NCBI GenBank assembly: GCA_948474755.1
Contig: CAOLHI010000931.1
Coordinates: 372,001 to 436,000, forward strand
Source: Ctenosaura bakeri
Taxonomy: Eukaryota; Chordata; Lepidosauria; Squamata; Iguanidae
Direction: 5' to 3'
Length of the DNA stretch: 64,000 bases
The position numbers and the translations under genes were made by a program. Below are positions 44,531 to 57,500 of this stretch, piece by piece; position 1 is the first letter of the stretch, and each line of letters opens with the position of its first letter. The notes beneath the pieces were generated by a model that worked only from the letters and a program-made list of their open reading frames with translations, was not told the DNA's origin and ran no database searches.

Positions 44531-45082
44531 TGGTATTGCTGGAATGTTTAGTTTAATTGGATTTTAATTGAGTTATTTTCCATATAGCATACTGTATTTA
44601 TGCTGCCGCATACAGACAAACACAGATGAGGAAAGCACAAAAAATTTAAAGAGATGAAGTCCAGGAGCATCTGTCCTGAATAATCTAAATATCCTTCCAG
44701 ATATCAGAATAGAAGTATATTGCTATCAGGTAGTAAATAGAATCAGGTTGAAGAAAGACAAATTTACCAGTGGCAGCTTCTCAAGATGAAGTATGTTTCA
44801 AGTGAAAACCCACAAATCTGATCTGTTAAAAATGGAAAATGGTCTTGAACTAGATTTGAGTATTCGTAATCAGACTTCTTTTCCCCTTCTCTCTATGACA
44901 GGCTCCCCGTCCCTGAAAATCCTGCACAGAAAGCTTGGGGATCCTGCTTAAACTTTGCTGTGGTGTTGGATGGGGTGGAAAGAATATTCAGTGACACTCA
45001 GGAAACCTTGTTCGGAAGAACAGACACAGTGGTGAGAATTTTGTGCCATTTTCTTCCAGTATATTGCCAGTGGTGGAGCTTG

Positions 45083-45240
45083 AAGGGGGGAGGGGGAGGG
45101 GCTATGGCACAAGGGGCATGGCCACTGTGCACAGAGGTGTGGCTGCAGTACATGGGGGCATGGTCAGGGTGCACGAGGGTGTGGCTATGGGTTGGGATGC
45201 CCCCAAAAACGTGCCACCTGGAGCGAATCGCCCACCCCCA
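45083..45240. repeat. G-rich patch with imperfect short repeats
   Basis: A GGGGGGAGGGGGAGGGG run at about 45087-45103 is followed by recurring GGTGTGGCT, GGGGCATGG and GTGCAC words (45105-45192). It looks like a decayed minisatellite. The G-run could fold as a quadruplex. Confidence 0.5.
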
Positions 45241-45584
45241 CCCCCATGTCTCTACATGACTATGTATTGCACTTCCTTAAATGTTCTGGAAAATTACTTT
45301 ACAAAAAAATACCCATGGTTTATTGTTGTTGCATGAAAATCATGTTTTTTATTATTTTTTTTTAAAAGCTCCACATTTTCTCATGCAAAAATCCCCACTC
45401 TTTTCCGAAACTCACATGAGGCCTTCTGGGCAAAAATAATGTTTTCTGTTCAAACCCCACTAATTTTGTACCTCAAAATCCCACGTGAGTTTCTGGAAAT
45501 AGCATTTTTGGCATGAAAAAATGTGTATTTTTTCATGCAAAAATATAAATTTCATATACACAGTCTACTTTCAAATAGCCATTT

Positions 45585-45688
45585 TGTGTGTGTGTGTTTG
45601 TGTGTGTGTATGTGTGCACACACACACACAGGTACAAGATTGCTGTGTTTTGCACGAAAGTCAGCAGTTCTGCACACACACACACACA
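45585..45688. repeat. TG tract followed by CA tracts (inverted simple repeats)
   Basis: TG repeats at 45585-45616 run directly into CA repeats at 45617-45630, with a second CA run at 45672-45688. The two tracts are reverse complements and could form a long hairpin. Confidence 0.85.
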
Positions 45689-47478
45689 AATCATGTAGCT
45701 ATCTGGAAACATTTTTCCCCCATGATCTTCATACAAACTCTCCCCAGTCCTGCATAGAATAATTTCCCTCCCAAATTTGGGATGTGTGACTATTAGGCAA
45801 AACAATTCAGAAAGATTCCTTTTCTTTTGCAGTGGGGAAAAGCGATGGAAGTTCCTTATTCTCACATGTGAGGATGAAATAGCTGAATAATTACATCCTT
45901 CATATGGGAGGAGGGTGGTGTACCCCCAAATCTGGCAAAGGCACTTTCCATGAGTGAACCTTCCATCCTCAGAAGGCAGATCCTAGAACTCTATCTACCA
46001 GTGAGTGTGGAAAGAGGGTGACAGGGAGAATATGTGCTAGTCTTCCATAAAGAGGAAAGAATTCTCTGAATGCCACCCAATATTAACAAAAGTGGAGGGT
46101 GGGAGCAGGAGCATCCAAAAGTTGCGTGCAAAAGCTGAACAGAGCTTTCCTGTGATGTGGAGAAAGAAGCTGGAAGTTGTCTTAGTGATAAGTGTTTGAG
46201 TAGAGAGATGGCTTCAAACAGGTTTAGCCAGAAGCATTTATCTCTGTATTTATTTGCTCACATGCCCAACTGTTCAGAGTGTTCTAAAAAAAGTTTTCTT
46301 TCTCAAAATAACTTGTGAATAATTCTTTACTTTATTGCCTTACTAAATCTTTAGGTAAACAGAAGCCTTGTTTTGGAAAAAAAATATTGTCCTAGGCCTT
46401 GTTGTTAACGTCATACCCGAGTGTCGCATAACACTCTCCTGCCCAAAGAACTGGCTTAGCTTGTAGTTAAAACTCCAGAAATTGAGGAGCACTGTTAATA
46501 GAGGAGAGGGCCAGGGAACAAAGATATACCCTTGGCAGCAGCAGTGAGGGTAGGAAGGAGAGAGGCTGGGTTACTTGGTCTGCATACCTCACTTCCTTCT
46601 GATGGTGTAGGTTTGCAGACTATGCCATTTGAAATGGGAACATACAGTATTGCTTCTTCCAATTCCTGTCTCAATTTCATACAGTTCTGAATTATTCCGG
46701 CCTTTTCCCATCTAGATTAATCAAGTGGGGCTAACATCTTGTGGGTTACCCTCAACTAAAATGGACTCATTCAGTCAATTGCTGAAATGGAGTCAAACCA
46801 TAGGTAAATACCACTGACCCAATGGGCCTACTCTAGTCAGGACTTACAGGATTTAGGCCACTAACTCAAATTAGAATGATAATTATGCCCTTCAAATGCT
46901 TTTTAAGAGGTGGGGAAGAAATACCGGTATTGATACCATCCTTTAACTACCTTGAACTTTGAAAAGAGCCAAAAATATGTAATTTACAGGATTCCTTCAG
47001 TGAGGTTAAGGAAACCATTTGAATCGCATCTTGTTTGACAGTGGAGTGCAATCTGCACCTTACACACAGGCTCAGTTGGTTTCTCTTCTTTTGGGACACT
47101 TGGTTGGAACTTCAAAGGGCAAGTTGTTCTGTCTCTGATCTGAATGGTTCTATATTTAAAGAACTAAAAGACACAAGCGCCATTTGTTCTCTTCCCCAAT
47201 TCACTCTTTTCAGCAAACCTTTCCATTGGAAGCTAATAGCTTCTTGTCTCTCTAGTTCTCATTGCAACCCCTCCCCAAAGTCTTTGAAATGGCTGAATGA
47301 TTAACATTGTTTCTGGGCTTTTAACTGACGATATAAACAGAATGCTAGTGAATAAGATTAGCAGGTTGCTTGAAAAGCAACTTCACATACAAGGGCAGTT
47401 ATGTAACCTAGTAGGTCATAGCTCCAACTAAGCCTTTTATTGGCCATAAATCCACATTTGTTTCCTGGATTTTATGGC

Positions 47479-47479
<1 letters not shown>

Positions 47480-47521
<42 letters not shown>

Positions 47522-47529
47522 TTTCTTTC
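47480..47529. repeat. (TTTC)n microsatellite
   Basis: About eleven tandem TTCT/TTTC tetramers with almost no interruption, a pure pyrimidine tract on the + strand. Confidence 0.95.
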
Positions 47530-50500
47530 AAGATACACTATGTGCCTGGAATAACTCATGAAACCCATTCACTAGTTTGTAGATACTGTTCTTTAAAACA
47601 TGCTGCTTGTATCATCAACGTTTAAATGTTTCATGTATATATTTCTCTGCTTACAGACATGTTCTATAAATCCATGGACATTAATAATGGGATTGGTTCA
47701 GGCAGGAAAAGGTACTAAAGTAAAATTGGTGTAATGCCATAAATAGTGGCTTTTGGTCAGCCCCATGCATCACCTTTGACTTGGGAGGCAGAGATGGAAT
47801 GGCTGTCCCTTGGTCTCATTGTAATTGCTCTTGGGGAGCAGCAATACATTGTAGCTGATGAAGTCTAGATGGTTGTTTCTGAAGGAAAAAACATTTAGCT
47901 GACTTTTCATTATTTTCAAGAGTCAGTGGTTTTAAAGGTTTTAGTATCCGGGAGCAACAAGTTTTATGGCCCACTCACAAGGCTTTCATAGTACAAATTA
48001 CCTAAAGCCTATATTTTTGCAAACAGATTGGCATAGGGACTATAAAAACTGTCATTAGGAAATGCACATGCAGGGGAAATCCAGGCTCCTTTTTCATCAT
48101 GGTCAGGAAAACTTTAGGTTACCACTGTGTGGCAATAAAATTCAGAATATCTCGGAAGCCTTGAAGGTGATTAATTGACTTTATCTGTCTAGAATGGCAG
48201 AAATTATGGTCTAACTTTCAAAAGCAGCATTAGGATGTGTTGCAATGATTTTGTGCCGGGAACTTGAAGGTCATGAGTTCTTCTGTCAGCACTGCCAGAG
48301 ATAGAAGAGTTAACAAAGAAGTGCCATTATGTTGTCTAAAATCTAAGAAACTTCACACAACTGTGTTAATTATGTTTACATTAATTCCTGACACAAAATC
48401 AGAATCCGATGCATTTCACATGCACAATTCATTCTGAACACCAACTTTTTCTGGGGGAGAAGGGGAGGATATAAGAAAAATAACAGCATTTTAAGAGAAG
48501 ACCACCACTCTGAGTGAGACTTACCTTAAAATGTTGTTCTGCACTGGCTGAAGCGTCTATTTTCACACAGATGGCTATACATATTGGATAGCCACAAGAA
48601 TTGCAGATAAACAGATCTTTCATCTTCATGGTTATACCAGAGCACCATCTTATTCCACCCAAAAGTGTACAGTGGTGGCCCCTTCACCTCTTGTTTGAGG
48701 TCTACACCACCAGCAGCAATACCTGGAAGAAGAACAATGAGATAATTAATGTGTCAATTTAAATCCATTTTATTTCTAACAATCATAAACACAATACCTG
48801 GAAGAAGGAAAATGGGTCAATTAATACGTAAATTTAAATCCATTTATTTCTAACAATTATAAGCAATCATTGTTATCCTATATCTATATGCACTTATTAA
48901 AAAGGCTGATGCTGAAATTGATAATTAGGCACACACTCACATCCATTTCTTAACTAGGTCTATAGTATTTTTAATCTATATTCAGATAGAGTAAATGGGC
49001 TATATTTGGGGTAGTTTCACTTACATCCTCATTAATCCTTAAAAGAATGGTACTTTAATTTATTAATAATCCAGTCAGTTCCATTCCTTAGGGGAAAATA
49101 TATATTTCATTTAAAAACTTCCATGGTGGACCTATCTGTCTGCAACTGTAAAAAAACATTCTAATGTGCTGTTGCCTATCTCTGGCTCAAATACACTTGC
49201 TAAAAAAAGGCTATTCCTTCTGCCTGCCTGCTTCTCCTTCCCTCTTGTTTTTGCTGTCCTGCCCATTGTGCTTACCTCTCACAGCTACCCACCACAGAGT
49301 GAAAACTCCAGTAAGGATTACAGAGGAGGGAGCAAAGGGGAGGGGGAACAGCTAATGAAAACGTCTCCCATTATTCCCTGGAAAATGCCCCCTTAGTTGC
49401 AGTAAGTTTGTTTGGAAGCAAAGTGTTTTTAATTCTGGTTTATTTTTTAATATGAAAAACAATGAATGTAATTAATATGAATGCCTAGGTTCCAATTTCT
49501 GAGCACTGCCTATTTTGCCATTCTCCTCCCTTGGAAAATTATTTCTATTACAGAGCATACATGATCTTGTTCCTCTTTTCTGTGGAAGGTGCGGCTGCTG
49601 CCTGCTTGTCACAAGTTGTTGCTGAGCTTGAGAGAAGGAATAGAATTTGTAGAAACTCATAACAATATAGAACCAAAACCCACTCTCTGCTTCTCCACGT
49701 GCACTGTCTCTCACAGTAAAATAACAGATTGTTTTTTATTCTCAACACAGCTTTCAATTAATAGTATTTTTCATGGAGAAAAAAATCTTACTTTTATTCC
49801 TGAAGGCAAGGCTGGGAATTATTACAAATCCTCTGTAGCTAATTAAAGCTGCCTGACAATGATGGCATGGCTGCTGCCTCAAATGTACAGTGGCTAAACA
49901 AATAGTCTCCCATCCTTTGTAATGCCTAATAGAACAATAGTTGTGAGCTCCCAACTCACCAGAGGGCCCAGCTTCAGGCCAACAAGGAGGCATGAGTCAG
50001 CAGATGGTGCCATTTTCTTCTTGTGCATCCTAATTTCAATTTTTCAAGTCTGAGCACTTGGTATGGGCTCTTGGTATGGGCTTTGGAATGATCATTTGGT
50101 GTGGGATTCAGGTGTATGTGTGTGTGTATGGTGGGGAGGAAGCAATAGGCTTCATTCAGATTTGCCGGTGGGGAATGCAATAAATAACTTAGAGAAAAAG
50201 AAAACTCACAAAGAAATTAGGCACAGGATCAAATGAATCACATTTACGGTATTCTTAAGTGGTCATTCTGCAGAAGAGGGTGCCCATAAAGAGGACACAC
50301 CACCCCCAATGTTGAATACCTCACGTTTTATTCCCTATCCCGACGCAAGTTTTCCCCTCCCCTGGGATCCCATTGGATAGAATCCCAAGGGTCACAAGCC
50401 TATCAGAGTCACCTAAAAAGTTACATTTTCCCTCTCCCCATATTTACAGTGTATGTGATCATGCATTAACCATGCATCTTCCTCGTGCATCATGTTACAT

Positions 50501-51164
50501 CCCAGGTGTCTTACCAGTAGTTTCAAAGTACCCCTCTGTGCTCTGCCATGTCCCTATAAATCACTCCTTACATAGGCCTTGTCTTGTCCTCCTTATAGAG
50601 GCCTTGCCTGGTCCTTCTATATGTTATCTGAGAAATACCAGTTACCCTTCAAGGTCCTTGGGAGGCCCTACCATTTCTAAAAATCATCCTTGTTAGACAT
50701 ATTTTATTACTGGAGCTCAAATACAAAATATACTAAAATATATGTGTAAATATGTCTTAAAATGTGTTATACTTATAAGCTATTACATATATGTGAGTAA
50801 TACATGTTAATAATACTTGCAGAAACTAAAATGTATTTTATTTCTCTCAGGAATTAGAACATCTTCGTTGCCCCTTCTCTGTCATTCTGCTGTCAACCAC
50901 CTTTCCGGGGAACCCCCTACAATTGTACATCAGAATATGTTATTGTTGGTTGTTTACTGGCATGTTTTAGGTACTTTGCATTTCGCCACAGTTTGGTATT
51001 GTGCCAGAGAGACTGGATCCAATATAAGGGAGGCAGGGCTAGACCAGTGCCCCCCTTTTATGTTGGATTCCCTTAAAACTGATCAAATTGTGCTGGGTTA
51101 AAAGGCCTGAGAAAATAAAAGATGTGCCTGATCCCCTCCCCTCCAAAAAAAGACTTCAGAGAAG
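47530..51164. other. Intergenic, with a 75-bp tandem duplication
   Basis: No exon pattern or nameable transposon found. The only clear structure is the duplication at 48717-48866. A TG-rich patch occurs at 50113-50128. Confidence 0.5.
48717..48866. repeat. Two-unit tandem duplication, 75-bp period
   Basis: CAATACCTGGAAGAAG begins each unit (48717 and 48792), and both contain AATTTAAATCCATTT and TATTTCTAACAAT in the same order. The units differ by several substitutions and small indels, so the duplication is not very recent. Confidence 0.88.
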
Positions 51165-51545
51165 AGGAAGGAGCTGCGCATGTTTGGATTGGTGAGGAGA
51201 AGGCTGAGGGGTGACTTGATCACACTCTTTAAATACCTCAAGGGCTCTCACAGAGAAGAAGCAACCTGTGGTCTGCTGCCCCAGAGGGTAGGACCAGCTC
51301 TAATGGGCTGAAGCTACATATAGATTTCAATAGAATATTAGTAGGAACTTCTTGACAAGATGAGTGATTTGGCAGTGGAACCAACTGCTCAGAGAGGTGG
51401 CGGGGTCTCTTTCTCGGGACATCCTCAGAATGATTCTGGACAGCTACCTGCTGGGGACGCTTTAGCTGGAGACTCCGCATTGAGCAGGAAGTGGAAGCTG
51501 ATGGCCCGTGAAGTTCCTTCCAACGCTATGGTTCTGTGACTCTAG
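51165..51545 (+). mobile_element. CR1 LINE 3' end
   Basis: GGAGAAGGCTGAGGGGTGAC, CTTTAAATACCTCAAGGGCT, CTGCTGCCCCAGAGGGTAGG, GGAACTTCTTGACAAGATGA, GGCAGTGGAACCAACTGCTC and GTTCCTTCCAACGCTATGGT are CR1 3' blocks in order, ending CTGTGACTCTAGG. No coding capacity. Confidence 0.85.
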
Positions 51546-51819
51546 GAAGGTTGATCACCACCAGAAACTCATAACAACATGGAACCACCAACATAACCTC
51601 TGGTTGTAGGAGGACAGGGAGCAGAGCCTCAGGACATGCATAGGACTTGTGCTGCAGAAGGTGGTTCTTCAGGTATCTAAGCTCAAAGATTTTTGATTTT
51701 AGAAGGAATTAATTTTTTGAGTGAAATACCAACTGGGATCGTCACACATTAATAGTATATAAAAAAAGAATTAAGGACAGGCATGAGTGATCATAGGACA
51801 TAATCATAAATTTGCATGG

Positions 51820-52382
51820 AGGGACCTCTGTTTGGGATGGCAGCATGATTAGTCAGTCTGTTTCATTTCTCATCTTTTTTTCAGTTTTTAAACAATAAAC
51901 TTCTCAGAAATTACCATCCTAATTAGGTATTTGCCATTTAGATTGTCTTTTGTTTTCTTGTATCTCCTTTATTGTTTCTCTTTTCTTTTTTTTCTTTTTT
52001 TCTTCCTTCAAGAAGCTACTTTGGGTTTTCACTTAGTTGAAACTCAGACTCAGAAGGCATTTTGTTTAAACTTTGAACATAATTGGAGAAACATTTAAAT
52101 AACTTCTCAGAGATCATCACTTTAATTAGATCTTAACTAGACATTTATTGTCTGGACTGAATCCTTTTTTGTTTTGACTCTTAGCTACTTTCAGTTTGTT
52201 TTTGTTTTTAAAGTCTCTGTCTGGTTGGAGTATGCAGCTGTTTTGCATCAACTTAATGCGAGAAGTTTTTTAAATAATGAAACTCTCTAGAGACTGTCAC
52301 CCTAACAGCAGGGTATTTTAATTTTATTTTATTTCCTCTGGGAGCTTAGTTTCAATTCTGGAGTTTTTGCTCACTTGCATTT
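51820..52382 (+). mobile_element. L1 LINE 5' UTR with tandem monomers
   Basis: Three related units start with AACTTCTCAG or AACTCTCTAG at 51898, 52101 and 52281, each preceded by a TTTAAA-type word and followed by an A+T-rich body. Periods are about 203 and 180 bp. They lie directly upstream of L1 ORF1, so I read them as promoter monomers of the L1 5' UTR. The outer 5' boundary is uncertain. Confidence 0.65.
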
Positions 52383-52905
52383 CTTTTTTTTTTAAACTAT
52401 TTTTATTGTATTAATTAAAAAAATAAAAACAGTGGTTACAGAAAAATAAACTCCAAATATAATTTATATCAAAATAGAACAATAAAGAGAGAAATTGGAA
52501 AAGAAGTAGAGGAAAAAAGAAATCAACTTCCTCTTACCCTTAACCTCCCTATTCTATCTTTTGTCCTTTAAAGAACTTGACTGAATTCACTGTTTATATG
52601 ACAATCCTTGGATCTCTTTATCTTTGAAGCTTTTTTGTTGTTGTTGTTATATAAATTATGAACCATTCAACTCAATATCAATATTTCTTCCTGACATTGT
52701 AAAGATCAGGTAGTTAGAATAAAAACTAAAATATTATTTTTCCCTTTATCTCCAAGCATCAGAAAAAGACAATAGAGCACATGTACTGAGATTAAAAAAG
52801 ACAACAAAGAAAAAGAGGTGAAGAAAATATAGACCGTGACATTGATTTCAATCATGATTATTAATCACAATATCCCATTTCTAGCAGATATATTCCAGTA
52901 TATTC
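52383..52905 (-). mobile_element. L1 3' end, antisense, inserted in the L1 5' UTR
   Basis: CACTTGCATTT occurs at 52372-52382 and 52906-52916, giving an 11-bp TSD. The insert starts with a T-run followed by CTATTTTTATTGTATT, the reverse of a poly-A tail plus AATAAAAATAG-type end, and contains only 3' UTR-like sequence. 5' truncated. Confidence 0.85.
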
Positions 52906-53700
52906 CACTTGCATTTTACTGGTGCTTTGCACAATGCTCAGTCATGATGGGAAAAGTGAAAGGAAAATGTCCCCACTCCACTAACTCTTCCCTCTGTGAA
53001 GAATCTGAAGAGTGTAGCTGACATGGACATGGACTATATTTTTACCATGGTATAGCTGCACAACTTAATGAGCTGAAACCACTTATGCTATCTATGCAGC
53101 CTTTGGTTTCTTCTGTTAAGGAAATGCAAGATTCATTGGGTGCATTGATAACCCACAGACAGAGCACTGAATAGAGTACTGGAGCCCTAGAAGACACAGT
53201 TGCAGCTCATAAAATGGCTATGAATGCCTTTTGTCTGCCCAGATTTCTCAGCTAGAGTCTCTCACCCAATGTGCTAACCTACAGATCATTGGTTTGAGAT
53301 ACTTGGAAGCTGGTGTTCCCCTTAATAAATTTTTGAATAAGTTTCTATGTGAATTGCTAGCGTTGCCTTCTGATTTTCAACAAGAAATTTCCGATGCTAA
53401 ATAATGGTTTGCATCTAGTCCAATTGTTGTTCAGTTACTCCATGTGGCTACTAGAGTTTCTTTGATTCAAATTGCTAGGCAGCAGGGAGAGCTGCAATGG
53501 AAATCAGCTAAGATGATGATTTTTCCAGACTCTTTGAGAAGGATAAGTGATTGAAGGAGACAATTTGCAAAGCAAGAATGTTAATAAGGCAATCAAATAT
53601 GAAGTATTACATTAAGTATCTGGCTATATTCTTTGTCTTTATGGATGGAGAGTTAAAGAAATTCTAATTGGCTGAGGCAGAATAATCTTTTCTCACTGGA
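52906..53700 (+). mobile_element. L1 ORF1 remnant
   Basis: After the TSD the host L1 resumes: a start-like MMGKVKGKCPHSTNSSLCEE frame (about 52943-53018), then in other frames QIIGLRYLEAGVPLNKFLNK and IVVQLLHVATRVSLIQIARQ, followed by KSAKMMIFPDSLRR. The latter matches the RNA-recognition-like core of L1/Tx1 ORF1 proteins (a NLxIxGL segment, a PxxVxxLxxxxxR segment and the IxFFPD-like strand). Stops at several points show decay. Confidence 0.75.
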
Positions 53701-54540
53701 ATTAAAACCAGATCTGAGGCACAATCCCAGGCCCAACCTCAGGATTCTGTACCAGCTGTTTGATGAACCCTTTCCACAGGCAAGCTGATGTCATTATATA
53801 TTGAACTGTCTCAACATAACAGCTCATTTCCTCATCAGACACCAGCCTGATGCTCACCAATTTTAATCTATGGATCAATTTTCTTTTTCCCCTCTCATTC
53901 TGTTTTGCTCTTATTTCTTTCCTTCTTTCCTTTTCTTTCGATTTTTCACCTTTCAAAATTTTCCTCTTCTCCATTTTCTTTCATTTTTGTCTGCTTTATT
54001 CATTTCATTGCATTCTATTAATTCAGTCTTTATTAGAGTTCCATATATTTTTATCTATTTTATTATTGTTTCATTTTTTTCATCTTTCTATTGAGGGTGT
54101 TCTGTGAGACAAATTAGTTAAAGCGGGGGGGGAGAATAGTGGAGTAGTGGATCACAATGTTTTCTCCAACTGGAAGTCCATGGGATTTCTGTTTCTTCTA
54201 ATACCTTTATTTTTTTATCTCTCTCTCTTTTTTTTTTTTTTTTTGCATTTATTTAAATGTTTTGGGGGGAGGGAATTGTGAGCACTTCTTTTTAATTTTT
54301 TTAAACCACTTGAGATGTTAATTTTCTGTATTTTTTTCCCCATTTTATCAACTTGTAAGTAATTATGTAAGGTTTCTCAGAATTTGTAAGAATACCATAA
54401 GGAGTGAAGTGATGATTCACAGAATTAATAACTACAGATCATAACTTAGGAAATATATGCTACTTTATGCAAGTTTGTAAAAATCAAGCTTTATACTATT
54501 GGAAATCCTGGGTATGATGAAGATTCTAAAATGCACTGGG
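53701..54540 (+). mobile_element. L1 end of ORF1 and inter-ORF region (decayed)
   Basis: T-rich sequence between the ORF1 core and the endonuclease start, with a poly-T run at 54229-54244 and a G-run at 54265-54271. No readable coding frame remains. It is assigned to the L1 by position only. Confidence 0.45.
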
Positions 54541-57500
54541 GGTTTAATGCTTAATAAAGATTCATGGAATGTCAAAGGGCTCAGAGATGTAAGCAAAAAC
54601 AAATGTTTTCTAGGTTAAAAGAATTTAAGGCTGACACCTCATTCCTACAAGAAACCTGATTGCTGACAGAATATGTGAACAGCCTTCAGAAACATTGGGT
54701 TGGTGAGGTCTATGTTACAGATATTTCTAGATGATGTAGAGGTGTGGCATTCCTAACCCACAAGCATATTTCTGTCTTTATATAATGGGCAATGATAGAT
54801 CCAGATGGATTCTTAAATTTTACTTGTAAGCTATTTTGAAAATGCATTTGCTTTGATTAATATTTATGGGCCTAGTAGTGATGCACCAGAGATGCTTCAC
54901 AGTTGTTTTAGTAACTTTGTTGTCTTAGAATATGATTATTTGATTGTTGGTGGTGATTTTCATGAAATTTTGGGCCTTCTGTTAGACAGAAATGCACCTC
55001 CACCAAGAAAACAATCTCTGCTGAGAGCTACTTTACAGGCATATTTGAATGAATATGGTTTCATTGATGCATGAAGAACTGTACACGCAGGACGTAGAAA
55101 GTATACCTTTATCTCCCCAGTCCACCATAATTGTTTCAGATTAGATTATTTTTAAATGTCTGCATCTTTGGTTAGAAATATAAACACGTGCAAAATCAAA
55201 CCCTTGATAATATTAGACCATACTTCAGTTTGTCTAGAGTTGCATATTTCTAATGTTCTTAAACCTTTTAGTCTCCGGTGGTTTAATGTTTTGCTTCTCG
55301 ATGAATAGTTTAGGGCCCAAATGTCAGCAGATTGGATGGAATATTTTAAAATGAATTAGGGCTCTGCAAGTTCATATACTACTGAATAGACAGCATGTGA
55401 AGCCTACATTTGTGGTAGAATCATAACTTATTTTTAAAAAAACGTTAAACAAAATGAATTATTGAACAAGCTGTGGAAAGCTCCTATATCTGAATTTGTT
55501 ATTTCTCCATTTGAATAACTTTATCAGGAATTGCGAAAAGTTATATACAATCTGAACAATAGTCTCTCATAACAAACTGAACTTCCTTTGCCATCTCTAC
55601 AGCAAGCATATTGGGAAAATGGTGAATGTCCCAAGATTCTGGTGCTTCGTCTTAAGCATCAACAGAAACACAGACTTATTTCAGCTATCAAAGATTAAAA
55701 CATTAATTTATATACATTGTCTGCAGATATAAATCTATGATTTTGGAAGTTTTATATGGATCTTTATAGCCTTGATAATGAAATTTACCAATAGGGTATG
55801 GAAACTTTCTTTTCTCATACTAACCTTCACCATTGTAGCATATCGCAGAAAAAAAGATCAGAACTTTTACATATGGAGGGAATTATCATTGTTTTAGCAA
55901 GTACAAGACATGGGAAGTCTCCTGGTTCTGATGGATTTCCAACTGAATGGTATAATGCTTTTTCCAGTCTGTTAGCACCAAGACTGCTCCAACTTTAAAT
56001 ATCTTAGAACCTGGGCAGGGATGTTCCTTGTTGTGTTTAATACCCAATTTGTGCTTGGAATAACATGTGCAAAATTCTGGGATAACTGGATTTGAGCATG
56101 TCAGTTTAGAATTCTAAAACACTCTTCTCACATATGATCTTTTGCTGTTCATTTCAAAGCCCCGGCAGTTGATCCCAGTTTTGATGCAGCTGATTTAAAA
56201 CTTTGGTAAAACATTCAGTTTTCAGTTAATTGGTATTTAGTTAATTGGTTCAGTTCAGAAATACTGCCAGTAGGAGATGGAACTCTCACTTATTTAAAGT
56301 ATAGCAGTTTCAGTATTGCCCCAATTAAATTACTTATTTGGGTATAAATATCCCTGGAGTCTTATCTCAGATGATTAATCTTAATAGAAGTAAAATGATA
56401 AAAGCTATTGCACAAGATTTAGAGAGATGAGTGGGTTTACAAGGTATAAGGTAAGCTATATGGCATAAGGTAAACATGATTGAAATGAATGTTAAAGCTA
56501 CAATTGTTTGTCTTACTTGTGGATTTTCTCTACTTATACCTTTCAAGTATTTTCAAAAACTAAATGCTGTGTTTAGGAGATTTTTTTTGGTGGGTGGCTC
56601 ATCTTCTCCTAGAATTTCAATTAAAAAGATGTGAATTCATATCAAAGAAGGAGAGTTCAGCCTTCAGATTGGCTTAGATACCATCAGGCATATCTATTAT
56701 CTTGTATTAATTTTTGGACATATCTACTTAAAGTAAGTAATCCACCCTGGTCAGCCATGGAGTCTCTGTTTCTGGCTCCTCCATTCAAATGGACAGCACC
56801 TTGTTCTCATTATATTAAAAAGGGCAGAGTTATGCCACAATTTCAACAGTTAGTATTGTGTGGCACATATTGTCTCATCAATCGCAATTTGACCTATTCC
56901 TTTATGTCAAATTGACTTTATGGTGGAACCCAGATTTGAAAATTGGTAAGGAACCATTTTTATAGAAGGCCAACAATGGGATTGTTACCTTAAATGAGAT
57001 ACTTGATGTTGATAATTACTTTTTGCCCTTTTTAGTTTTACAAGAGCAGTTCAAACTACCTCTATCAGGAAAATGATGAAATCTACCACTGAAACATTTG
57101 CTTGGCCCTGCAGCTTTAAGTTCATCTCAGGTTCTTTTAATATTAGATACATTAATTGAGGCCAACCATGTATCCAAACCAACTATATATATATATATAT
57201 ATATATATATGACATGGGAGGTTTACAGCAAGAATGATATAGAGAATTGGAATATCCAGTTCTGACTGATCAACAGCCATCAGTTTTAACATCTATAACT
57301 AGTGTGGCTGTAGAGGTAATACTGCTCATGCTTAAGGCATATGTGTTGGAGTTAACCCATAATACCTACATTTTCGGAGGAAGTAATCACACAAATAAAT
57401 TTGTTTTTGGAAAGTCCCTTGACATTTAGGGATGTGCATGTTGTTTGGATTATTAACCTGTTTAACAAATGGGCAATGGAAGTGGATTTTTCATGGCCCC

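Larger units (their letters stand above)
44531..47478. other. Intergenic, with G-rich and TG/CA simple sequence
   Basis: No gene recognised. Contains a G-rich imperfect repeat patch (45083-45240), a region where TGCAAAAA/CATGAAAAA words recur (45330-45545), and a TG tract facing CA tracts (45585-45688). Confidence 0.5.

Noticed and set aside
45521..45865. Open frames across the TG/CA repeats on both strands
   Set aside because: Their Cys-Val and His-Thr repeats come from the dinucleotide microsatellite, not from a coding gene.
47480..47529. CRISPR-like or other regular array
   Set aside because: It is a simple TTTC tetranucleotide microsatellite. No spaced repeats of CRISPR type exist anywhere in the window.
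53850..54107. Phe/Leu/Ser-rich 85-codon frame as a membrane peptide
   Set aside because: Translation of a T/C-rich stretch in the L1 inter-ORF region. The hydrophobic look is a base-composition effect.
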